From Turnera subulata (lineage: Eukaryota > Streptophyta > Magnoliopsida > Malpighiales > Passifloraceae): DNA of 64,000 bases. Below are positions 45,027 to 56,489 of this stretch, in pieces; within the stretch, counting starts at the first letter, position 1; the number at the start of each line of letters is the position of its first letter. The notes beneath the pieces are model-generated. The model made no database searches. It was given only the letters and a program-made list of their open reading frames with translations, and was not told the DNA's origin. The stretch spans positions 62,001 through 126,000 of the forward strand of contig JAKUCV010002243.1 of the NCBI GenBank assembly GCA_028386065.3, read 5' to 3'. The translations under genes were made by a program, and so were the position numbers.

Positions 45027-47169
45027 TTAGGGAACGATGGCTTCAACAAAAGAACCAAGTGCACCTTCCTGTGGATTTGGGAATGGTATTGGGGGTACCA
45101 AAGACGCAGGTTGTTTCTCCTTGATCTGTGCTTTTGATGGAGGAGTATTCTTTGTTTCCGGTTTCAGTGATACGCCGGCCTGCTCTCTAATCTTTTCCAG
45201 CTTCTCCATGACCTTTTTCTTCCCCTCAAGTCTCCCTTCACGAGCTTCGGCAGGTTCTGTTGAGAAAATTGTGAACGCACCAATTGTTCCGGCTGTTAAA
45301 TAGAGCAATGTATCTCTACGTGAAGCACTAGAGGCCCCTGGTGCTCGTAGTTTGTGCTGCTTAGACCTTGTTACCTGTAGATGTGGCAAAGAGAAAACAA
45401 AAGGCTTCGTGAATATCAAATTACAAAGCTATACATTTCCTAAAGCTTTTTGCAGCAATGATTGAACACCAAGCAGTCAGCTTTGGCAATCTGTTGGTCA
45501 CTCAAGAAATAAATCCCAACTCCTGCAACCTACTCAAGTTTGGCCAAAGCACCAAGTCTGTGATTATCTAGTGTCTGCATATCTCGAGAGTCTCTCACTA
45601 CCACCGAAATTGGACAAGCGACTACTCCGCTTACCCTCATGAAACTTTAGATGACAACATCCTACCAACGATTGATCATTTGGGAATATATTATCAACTA
45701 GCAGTCTAGCACCTTCCAAATACCAATAGCCGGATTTAGTGAATTCATTTCTTCCTTCATCCACTAAAGGTACAGTAGCAGTCTGCACTACCTTCGTGCA
45801 TTCCACAGAACAAATATAATCCCAACTAATACGATATAAGATCCTTCTCTCCTTATGACTGAACTTTAGACCAAACGCTCACAGAATGCCAAAGAGGTGA
45901 AAAAATCACCATATCTCCACCCATCAATGAACATGAAGAGAAATAAACAATTATATCCATGGACAGCTTCTGTCAGAAACGCCACAACAAAATCACTTTC
46001 CTACACACGTTCTTTTATCGTAATATCCAAGTTAAAAATGGTAAAAAACACCTTTTTTTTTTCTTGGTAAAGAGTGAAAGACATGGACTGGTATACAAAA
46101 CAAAGTTATTTTTGTAAGCATCCATAAAGAGAAGAGAAGATGTATTATCAACCGTTATTTGTCTGTTGGAAGCTAATTGTACCAAAATAAACAAATGAGC
46201 AGACCAAAGCAACAAACAGATAAAAGGACAGACCATCTCTACAACAAATCTTAAAGTTTGAGAAACCCAGATGTATTATGTGTAATCCTATATCTCCCAG
46301 TAAACCATTCATAAAATGGTGATACAGTAAAGCAAAACTTATTGATTCTCTAGGTTCATCAAAATAGACAACTGGACAACTCCAAAATTTCTCACCAAAA
46401 ACAAGAAATCGCCCATCCATAGCTCTCATACATGCTCAAAAGGCTACCTACATTGGATATCATCCTATACATTCACACAATTTATGGAAATAGTTGCCAA
46501 TGAGGAGGAAAAGAAACCAACATGCTACAGAGAAAAGAACTTTCAATTTCACATGGAGCAACTGACTTGAATTCATGTCTATTAACTTTCTCCACCAGCT
46601 GCAAAGCAACACCCAGAACAAACGGAATAAACCAAATCAAAACTCTTATCCGCCGCATATCCTCTCTTACCCAACAATTCTAACTCTTTTAAAACTAGCC
46701 GCAGCCTTCTGCGAGCTCTTAAACAAGTTTATGTCCACACTCCATACTCACTAACTGAGCAACGAAATGGATAGTTACAAAGATACTCTACATTGATCTT
46801 AGAGCACTACCTTCTTATAATCTCTACCAATACAGTCTCAATTTGGCTGGCTTTCAAAAGAGAAGGTAGGAAAGCAGGAGAACAACATTCTTTGAAGAAG
46901 AAACTAACCACAATCACCAAACAAATACCCAGTAAACACACACATCATTAGCAACCCTAGCATTCAGCAAAAACCCACAAACAGTATTGAAAATGTAACA
47001 CCAAAAGCAAAACAAAATGGGTCACCCATTATGAACAAGAACATAAAGCAGGAAGTGAAGTGAAGCTAACCTTAATCCCAGGATGGGTAACGTTGGGTAG
47101 ATGAAGATCTCTGTCTCCGGTGGTGACAGGGAAGAGAAGTGGGACCCTTAGAACATTGCAGAACGCCAT
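45027..47169 (-). CDS. Small plastid protein, probable thylakoid-lumen (Tat-type) targeting, 2 exons, 148 aa
   Basis: Exon 1 is 47169-47071 (MAFCNVLRVPLLFPVTTGDR...) and exon 2 is 45374-45027. The GT-AG junction keeps the frame across a 1.7-kb intron. Residues 1-50 look like a chloroplast transit peptide (basic, Ser/Ala-rich, few acids). Residues 51-77 (SRRDTLLYLTAGTIGAF, then AEA) have a twin arginine, a hydrophobic core and an AxA cleavage site, as in lumen proteins that use the Tat route. The predicted mature part is about 71 residues: a basic helix (LEGKKKVMEKLEKIREQAG) and a proline-rich tail ending VEAIVP. I do not recognise the family. No cofactor site or enzyme motif is visible. A role near the photosynthetic membrane is inference from targeting alone. 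Confidence 0.75.
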
Positions 47170-47807
47170 ACGTCTTTGTTTGATTAGTAGACAATACTGG
47201 GAGGGAGCGGGAGAACTATGTACTCAATTATCACAATGCGTCCTCCCTTTTTCTTTTTTCGCTTATTTTTTGTGATGAAAATAAAATAAAATTATCAATG
47301 CATACTATCTACTAAATTTTCTTTTCCTCCTCCTACTGATTAATGAATTTGACCCCCCCAAAAAAAAATAAAAGTAGAAGGTAGAGTGCTGCTTAAGACA
47401 GGGAATCCTGTCCAACAAACGGAAGTGGATCGTCGTTTCCAGATAGACGAGGTCTAGGTTGGATTAGACCATTATGGGCTTACGATCTAATGGCCTTTTG
47501 GTCTCGAGGCTTATGGCTACGGGCCCGTACGTGAAGAAAATATGATCCAATTAGCTTTTTTCTTTGAATTACTTTTCCTTTAGGTAGGGAAGAGGGCCGC
47601 AGGCCCTATATATTATTAACTAGCAGAGTTTAAATACTGAAGAGGATAGGAAGGAGTATCAAGTGTAGATATCAAGTTTTGAAGTTCAATCCATCACAAC
47701 TCACAAGATTCAAAAACATTAGGTGATTGACTGATTGTAGTGATGTACTCATTTAGATAGGGAGCAAATTAAGTCTCTTGGGGATTGATTAGTATATGAT
47801 ATTATTT

Positions 47808-47860
47808 AACTAGTACGTATCTACTTAGGCACCAAAAAAAAAACTAGTATCTACTTAGGC
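47808..47860 (+). repeat. Ultra-short A-rich insertion between near-exact direct repeats
   Basis: AACTAGTA-TCTACTTAGGCA occurs twice, the first copy with a 4-bp extra piece (CGTA). Between them is only CC followed by about eight A. It has the same plan as the other short insertions in this window. Confidence 0.5.
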
Positions 47861-48034
47861 ATTGCATGCAATAAAAGAAGGGAAAACAATAAAGAGTCTA
47901 GAAAATAAATAATTGACGCATTTTGTATTTACCTTCAAAGATGTTTTGTGGAGATTTAACTGCTTATTTAAGAACCAAGCACGTTTCACCTCGTAGCTTC
48001 ATGTTCTTCATGCCTTAGCCAATGTTGTCCGACG

Positions 48035-48262
48035 ACTTTGGAGATTTGTTGTTCCCTTGAGTTGAGTGGAAATTGGTTCCGATCTCTTGCTTCTATGATT
48101 TGGTATTTAAAATCTTTGTATGAACTGCTGGACCTGTCTGCATTCTTGCTTTCTAACGTATACGCTGCTATTTACAACAAAAACGACTTTATCCAAATTT
48201 ATTCAGTTAATTTCCCTTGGATCTTACTAAAATTCCGAGCTTGAATGGCCAGTGGTGTTCTT
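48035..48262 (+). repeat. Short third copy of the segmental duplication
   Basis: GAGATTTGTTGTTCCC, GTGGAAATTGGTTCCGA and AAATTCCGAGCTTGAATGGCC match 38595-38640 and 41880-41910 in the same order. It is more diverged than the 41.3-kb copy. Confidence 0.5.
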
Positions 48263-50542
48263 TATAGAAAAAGCTTGTAATACATCCAGCGTTTTTACAT
48301 GCTTTATCGTGGAGAATGGAGATCAGTATCACAACATGATATTCATCTCCATGCTTCATTCATTTATTGGTTTCGGTTTTCATGCATGTATATAAAATTT
48401 TTGCGGTGGCTAACTTTGCCGAGCCAAGGGAGAATAACAACAGTGTACAATGGTAGCATGTAAAACCCAAAACAAAACAATAGTGTATACTACTATTTTC
48501 CTTCGCAAACCACATCATCCCGCATCCTGTAATTAATTACTACCTTTGATACGATTAAATGCTTCAAATCAAATTAATTAATGAAGATAATTAACGATGA
48601 TAATTAATGAAACATAACAATTAATCTGACAATTAAAGCACTTGGTTTTATGCTTCTAAGTACCATTGGTCATTTGGCTTGGACCTGCTCTGCCGCTAAC
48701 ATTTACTGGTTGCATTTACATTCTGAACCATCTGAGCCATCGAAAAAATTTCGGGTGCAAGATTCCATGCAAAGTCTTGTCAAACCAGCAGTCTCTTGCC
48801 AATACCTTACTTCCATTGCCTATTCGACCTTAAATGTTCTCATTTTGTGGTTGTTGAAAGTTTTTCAATGTATATAGATCATGAAAAATTTCATCAACGA
48901 AAAATTATCTAGTTGCTCAAAGAAAAAAAGTAGAAAGGAAATACGAAATGCACAATTGATTAATATGATTCTTCTTCTTTGAGAAACATGATGAGGGAAA
49001 TAAAAATCTTAAAGTTCAAAAGCGTAAAACATTGTATGTTTAAACTCCGTAGATTACTTTCCTTAATTACTTAATACACTCTATACCCATGTTGTAAATC
49101 TTTTATTCCCTGGAGATACTAAAACTTAAAAGTTCTCTCATTAATCAGTTAATGAATGTATAGTTCACAAAACAGTATAACAATCAACATTCAAACGCAA
49201 CTTTTATAGTCTATAATTAATCAGTTATTTAGGCAATGATCATCTGCTCATGAACTTAAAATGAAAGAAAAATGTTAAAGTTTTGTTAATAAATTGATCA
49301 TGTCATGCCAAGATATGCACAATTTTTAGCATTGCATTAGTGCTAAATTAAATCCCAGCAGGCCATTTCATATACAGGAATTGAATTCAAACGTTAGTCA
49401 AGATCTAAATCTTGAGAGAAATGAAACAATTATTGAGGCATTTGTAATTGTAAGTTTCAAGTGGTTAAATATTGGAATATTTCTGTAAGTCATTCATATT
49501 GAACTTGTAAGATACGAAAATCAATCCCATGCTGAAACAATCTCCCAACAGACTCAGTAAAACAAATTATCTTTCATGCCCTTTTAGATTATAACTTACT
49601 GCCAATTCAAGTGTTTAATAAAACCGTATTTTTTTAATTAATTTAAGGAAGTGGGAAATGAAAAGAATTAGTACTTAGAAGATAGAAGATAAAGGAAAGC
49701 AGTAAGTGCTATTATTGATAGGAAATTCAATGTTTTCTGGAAAACCTAATACTGTTGATCAAGAATTTAGCTGATAGCAAAGTGTTTGATGGTGGAAAGT
49801 TAAGAATTAGAAAACCAACGATTACAAAAGCACATGAAATTCGGAAATCCTTTTCTTTTATAATAATAGTTGTTCAAAATTCTTGCTGCACCATAACAAT
49901 TGGTAGTTTTCAGCAGAGAAGCGCAAAATATAGTTGGTCATGCATACGGGAAAACTTTTGTTCAGTTTATAGATGAGATACCCTAATATGGCCATAGGAT
50001 TAAGAAAGAAGAAACCTAAGCGATTCACTGTTTTTAAAGAAAAAAAGGTTAGAAATATATATGCGGAGTGGAAGCAGGAAAACACCTCTTTTGGCAAAAG
50101 GGAAAAAAAAAGGACATTCAGGTTTTAAATAGGAAACTAACATTTAAGTTCAAGGATGAAAAAAAAGAAATTAATTAAGGAGAAACTGGGAACCATTTTT
50201 TGAAGGACGAACAGACAATGAAAGGAAGGTTAAATTTGCAAAAAGACTGCTCTCTTGACAAGCATAGCATGGAATCCACTAACCCATTTATTATATTGGA
50301 CACAGAATATCATCATCATCTTCTCCTTCGTATCAGAACCCACTCTACATATCTTGTCCTGTGTATTATGAGACCTCCATACCTAAAGATGGCGATCCAT
50401 GCATCATCAATATACATGTCAGCCATTAGTAGGCAAAAAACTTTTTACGAAGAAGATAACGGAAAGAAGAAGATAATGGAAAGAATGGAAAAACCAATGC
50501 CCCAACAAGATATATATATACTAGTTAGTAGCAACTTCTTGC

Positions 50543-50586
50543 AAATGGGGTATTTTTTTTTCCCGACAAAAAAATGGGGTATTTTT
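50543..50586 (+). repeat. Ultra-short insertion between 15-bp direct repeats
   Basis: AAATGGGGTATTTTT occurs at 50543-50557 and 50572-50586, exactly. The 14 bp between are TTTTCCCGACAAAA, again a short unique piece followed by A. Confidence 0.6.
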
Positions 50587-51181
50587 ATTTAATGAGTTAT
50601 CCACATATGGACGAAACATTTTATAGTTGATGCAAGTTGGATATGATGAATTGACATGAAGCTGCTAGTCTCTCTCCAATTATAACTCAGTCTTCTTTAG
50701 AAAAAAAAAAGAAAAAGAAAAAGAAAAAATCATATAATCCACGGGGTTGCAGTCTAGACTGTTGAGTCTTGACTCGCTGGTTAAACCCACACCACATATA
50801 CATACATAAGCCAGTAAGAGTAAGGGACGCTTCCAAGTTCAAAGATCATGTTCGAGTTTTTGACTGCTTCATGCATTTTTGTTGTTATTCATTGAGGACG
50901 AGCTTATCAGCCTTTATATTATGTCGTAATGCTATAGTAATACTGTTTTTTTCACCAGAGAACAGCCATGCCAACACAAACTTGGGCCCCAGTTACATTG
51001 TAGTTCCCCAGTTTACGTGTCTGATAATTATTGGGCAATTCTTCTTTTTGCAATCAGCATAAGTGACACATAATTCATTCTCTATCAGAAGCAGTCGCCA
51101 CATGACCCCCATGGTACATAACATAAGTCCCTATCACATCTTTTTTTCTTTATGCTAATTGGTGCCAGTCTCCAAGTATTC

Positions 51182-51421
51182 ATACTTGAATGTGAGCTGT
51201 ATTATCACATCCTACAGGGCTCCTTGAATTTTAATACTTGTGCCTTTTCTTGTGTCCCTAGGAGTGCTAACTAACTCAGTAGTAGCAGATTGGATAGCAA
51301 AGAATTGTAAAAGGTTATCTACCTTACCCAATTGGTTTTCACACCCAGCTGCAGAACTGGTCTACTGATGAATCTGGATGGTGAGTAAAGACTCTTTGTC
51401 CTTCTGATAAAAAAAAAGTTA
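51182..51421 (+). mobile_element. 240-bp 5'-truncated LINE 3' end
   Basis: Flanked by a 15-bp near-exact repeat, AGTCTCCA(A/G)GTATTC (51167-51181 and 51422-51436). The insert encodes the typical C-terminus of the LINE RNase H region: NSVVADWIAKNCKRLSTLP, then HPAAELV, then after a one-base shift DESGW and a stop. It ends with an A-run near 51410-51418. It is a dead fragment of a different LINE lineage from copy C. Confidence 0.85.
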
Positions 51422-51436
51422 AGTCTCCAGGTATTC

Positions 51437-54400
51437 TCTGAAATGGATCCATTTGATTGGTTGTAAGAGGTCTGGGGATTCAGTAACAAGTACGTACTGT
51501 AATGGTTTGATTTGCATGGTACGTACAGAAAAAGTGAAGGAAAAGGAAAGTTCTTGATACTTCAAGACAAACTAATGTGCAATTTGTAAGCTGAATTATT
51601 GAAGCAGAAACTAACGTGATAATGAAAATTCGTCCCAAGTAATTAAAACCGTGATCTGTTAATCACAATTATTAAAATTATCTCCATATAGTTTAATGCG
51701 CTAGTTCTGTTTGTTCTTGTCGCGCGGTTAACACACACGACCCATGTGGAGATCAGACCATGCATGGGAAAGGCAATATAAGCGAGTCTTGAACTATGTA
51801 TGAACTATGAAGTGCACAATATAAGTTTTTTTTTTGAAGTTGATTACAATTGTACTTTGGCCTCAAATTTTGCTATATGAACCCCATCCATAAACTTCGG
51901 AGGAAAATATATGTATCTAAATTTGCTTCTCTAGATCAGAGAAACAAGTACTGTGAGAGAGAGATCTGACCTGTTAGTGCCTTTGCAACTGTTGTCTTCT
52001 GCAGCATTTTCTTTAGTACTTGGAACTTCAGTCCAAAGGGAACTTGTTGATGAAGCTCTGTAAAATGGACTAGGTGTTGAATTCCATGCGAAAGACTAGT
52101 GAAATAAATAGTCATTTGCTTTACTCCTCACGTTCGTCGTCTTTTCGACCTTTCATGTTTCTGCTAGAACCAAGGGTTCTAGTCTAACTTGTCTCAATAT
52201 AAGGAGGACACATTATGTTAAGAAAATCAGAATAGGTACATGCTCTAGTTATCTATGGCTTTGGCCCTAATTGGGGCCATTTCAAGCAGCAAGAGTCTAT
52301 TACTTAATTATAAAGCATCTAGTGTGGGATGGGATGCGTGGTCCTCCAAATGCATGATATTATACAGAATTACAGATCATGTTCTTGCAATATTGGTAAA
52401 TTTCTGCCAGATCTAGCCGAATATAGTGGGATATACTAATATTAATATGCTCAGAGTCCACGTAGCTACATCTAGCCACACCAAATTAATGCTCAATTAA
52501 TTTGCTAGCAAGGGGAAACTTGTCAGGGTTTTGCTTTCAGTCAGGGATATCATCAATGCCTCACTAGACAAAAATTTATGACACCTTATGGTTGTGGGTT
52601 TGGTTTGCATTTTCAAGGACATATTCCTCCCGCCTTTTACATATCTTTGTTCTTTTAACAGTGCATATATAGTGCATTTATGTTCAAGGCTGGTTGAAAA
52701 CAGAAAAGCCTGCGAAATTTTAAATTTCAATGCTATGAAATGTACTATGGCTTAAAAGGACGGGTGCCTTTTCGCAGCACTATCTGGCCCGGGCAGCAGG
52801 GTAATCGTATGTGACCCTATTGATGGAGGCTTTGAATGAGTATGGTTAGTAGTACAAATAGGGGCTAAAAGGATCATCGTCCATAGTACTACCAATGAAG
52901 GTCTGGGTCCATTGGATGGCCCGTCCAAATTAACCTTTGATTCTGGCAGTTGAAAAGTTATCCCTCTTCATGTTCCCCTCCTACCTAACACGTTATCAAG
53001 ATATGATTATAATCGTTCATAAGTAACCCTGTCCCTGTGTATAAGCCTGAGACTAGAGGTTTCGGGAAAAAGTTTAAAATTTTCACAATGACAGTGGACA
53101 TATCCATTAGTTGACCGTCGTATTGTGTTTTAATGTAATGGATTCACATCAAGAAGAAACTTTTTTTACCCTTCAGGGTTCAGACAGGAAATCAGAGGTC
53201 ATTTGGGTAAATGATATTGCCCTATATATATATGTGCTTCCACAGATTTGGTATGTTTTCAGGCTATATTCCTAAGTTTTTAGTCTATATTCGTCCGTCC
53301 TCTTCATAATATATCTCGTTTTTATCAATTATCTTTTGGTGGCAGGTAAAGCTTCTGCTGTTCCATATTCATGGTCATCTGTCAGATTGATCCTCTCCAC
53401 CACCTACTCAAATGAGAGTTGTTGGATATACCCCTATGGTCAACCGGATTACAGGTTTTCCTAATTATTTTTTTAGCTTCAAAAATCCATCGCAGCTTCT
53501 TGATATATAGGGGAAAAAAAAAAAAAGAAGAAAGAATTGCATTACAGCTTTGCACCTATATATACTCTCATCATTTTCCTCTCACTAACAAAAGGAAAGT
53601 AATAAGTGAAAGAAGGAAGAGCTGTGTAATAGAAGAACTAAAGGTTTAAAGGCAACCGATGATGTGTTATAAATTTCTTCTTTTATCAGAAAATAAAAAA
53701 TGTTTAAATATCATGATCGATGTTCAATTTCTTTTGTTCATGATTGGTTCTGCATCAAGAGACTTACATATGCTTCAGTAAAGACGGGGACAGAAATGGG
53801 TTCCTTGAGGTTTTCAATAAGAAATGTCATTGCACCCGGGACATCGATCCATCAGACAATTGACTTCAATTATTTCAACAGGAGCATTACTATGTTTCTT
53901 TGTTGTGATTGTTTAGCTCTTGATTTTCTACCAGAACATGTAGTTCACTGTTAGTTAACTTCTGTAAGCTTTGTATTCCTTATGACTTTTGATATTCTGT
54001 AGCATTTTCCTCGGTTTGGTGTCAATTGAGGACCTGATTGTTAAACTCCTATCCTTTGAATCTTTGATCTTGTGTGTTTAACCATTACCAAACATTTGGC
54101 TTATAAATTGGTTAGGCATTGACGATCCTTATAGAGATAATTAATTAAAATTGTGTCGAAAATGGACCAGTATGTTTAACAGATATGATGAAATGGGATG
54201 TTCCATCATGATTTCAATATCTTTTTGGATCATCATGATTCCTATGTCAGAGAAGCTAAATAAGAATTACAGAAACCAGTGAGAGTACTGGGGAAGATCA
54301 AGTTGAACTTGGTAAGTTTTTTTTTGGACCAGAAACCTGTTTCTTTAAAGTATTTTGATTATTAGGTATTATAGTATCTTGCTGCACCCAATTAGGGTTT

Positions 54401-56331
54401 TCGATATATTCCTAATTAAGCAGAAAGGTTTATGCATATAACTGGTGCAAGGTCGAACAGACAACGAAACAAAGGTTAATCTGCAAAAGACTGCTTACTT
54501 CACAAGCATGGCATAGATTCCACTCACCCGTTTAATTTGATGATGATCTCTTATAAGCTATACATGTCCTGTGGAGCTTATAACAAAATCATTTTCTGCT
54601 TCTTTGATCTGCATGTCACCACATATACTTAGCTAGTTAGCTATATATAGAACACCTGAAAACAAAATACAAATACAATAAAATCACGCCAAAAAGCCAC
54701 AAGTGCATATATATACACACACACATATATATATATATACGCATATAATACATAAATCATATAGATAGAGATACAAAAAATGAATAAAGATGAAGAAATA
54801 CCCTTACACCAGGATAGTTTCTGGCCTTTAACTTGAACGCATATGTGGAATCTTGTGTGTGAATGGAAGGGTTCACAGGTTTGGTTTTTATAAGAGTAAA
54901 ATTCTGGGAAGTGATGAGGATTAGGACTTCTCTAGGCCTAGTTAGCTACAGTAATTAGCTGAGGTTGAAGCGTGTGAATGAATATGCAGATCGTAAAAGT
55001 GTATCTGCTACACTTGGCACGTGTGCGTGAACTTTTGACCCACTGGTGAAACACCCCGCGGTGGGTGCAAATGCAATTGAATTCCTTAACAACCTCTCCA
55101 TATATGTTTCAGTTAAACTATAGAATTAGTGATAGAGAGACATAACTGAAAACTATATTAATTGGGGGAATCAAGGATGGTTGAAAAAAAATGGAACAAG
55201 TTCTTAAAACATGCAAACCAAGGGTTAGCTCAGCGCGCAACTCCACATGATCCCACCACATATTCATCTACCTAGCTTCTCTCCTGTCACCAATTTATTC
55301 CTCTCTTGCTTCCTCCAAAAATTTGGAGTCATATATTTTGCGTGTAAATCTTTAGTATACTTCTTTCAGCAGCCGGCTTTAATTTCTCTGTATTCTTCAA
55401 TCCTCCCTCAGTAGTATAGTATCACTTCTTTTTGTCAGAAATGGTACTATACGTATTAGATACTAGAACCCTATATACAGTACATATTTACTTTTCGTCC
55501 TCTATATTTAATTTGTCAAAAGAACTTTTCATTTAGGCTCAACCAAACTCCTCTGCAGACCCAATTGACTTTTTGTCCAATTCATAGTGTTTCACTGTTT
55601 TGGATGAATCATCTGGGTAAAGGAGCGAGGTATAATTAAGATGAATAATGTGAAAATTAATATGCTTCTTGGTTTGTCATGATCTATAGTTGATTTTTTT
55701 TTTTCCTTGAGCACAAAATTAACATGGGAAGAATGTGAGATGCCCTCTCGTAGCCACAGCACTTACTACCAACAACGTTGTTTATTGGAGTTTCCTTTTC
55801 AGCAGTACACGGCCTAACAGTTGCCGATGCCATCTGCTTCAATAGGTTCCCACAAACTATAGCAGACATGCATGTACGTCTATATTCATTGCAATTATAA
55901 TGACATCGCGTACGTACGTGGATCTAGCCAGTTAATTAGTTTTCTTTTTCCCCTTTTTTTTTCCACGTACGCTGCACAATCTTTTTTCATGACAAGCGCT
56001 TCAAGAAAAGCAATCAATATTTAGATTTACAGTACATTAAATTTTTGATAATTTAATACATGATATAGGTGTCCTGTTGTTGCTACTTTTGATCTTGTCA
56101 TTGTCCTATTCTCCTATCGTTTTCTTACTGTTTACAAGAAAAAACAATAGAGGGCTAGAATGGGAATTATCCTCAGATACTATTGATTATTGTAAAAACA
56201 ATTAATACTTATACGACACACTATTTGCCGGACCTGATGGTGCTATTATCAAGGAACGGCGTCGTACACTCTAAAATCAGGCTAACAAGAAATAACCCTT
56301 ATGGTGGTAACTTGAGTGGACTGGTACCCAT
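51437..56331. other. Gene-poor intergenic region
   Basis: Nearly 5 kb of AT-rich DNA. I see no gene on either strand. It includes a TA/CA microsatellite (54704-54747) and several A/T runs. Short frames such as those near 53419-53649 and 53700-53954 lack any recognisable domain or composition change. Confidence 0.5.
54704..54747. repeat. AT/AC microsatellite
   Basis: Alternating TA and CA tracts (ATATATATACACACACAC, then TATATATATATATA). A simple repeat with no neighbouring gene. Confidence 0.9.
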
Positions 56332-56489
56332 AAATCGGGCACAAANCCCGCAATATACAGCCTCCAAACACTACCACACAACCGACCCCTAACCTATCAG
56401 CAAACGCTAACCAACCAACTCCCACTCCCAACCATATCAACCCCAAACCTCTGTATTTTTCTAGATGGAGCAGAAAAGTGATTCAAAAT

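Larger units (their letters stand above)
47170..51166. other. Gene-poor intergenic region
   Basis: About 4 kb without a supported gene. It contains a short piece (about 48035-48262) related to the segmental duplication of 38.6 and 41.9 kb (GTGGAAATTGGTTCCGA, ATTCCGAGCTTGAATGGCC) and two ultra-short A-rich insertions (47808-47860 and 50543-50586). Short open frames here show no domains. Confidence 0.45.
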
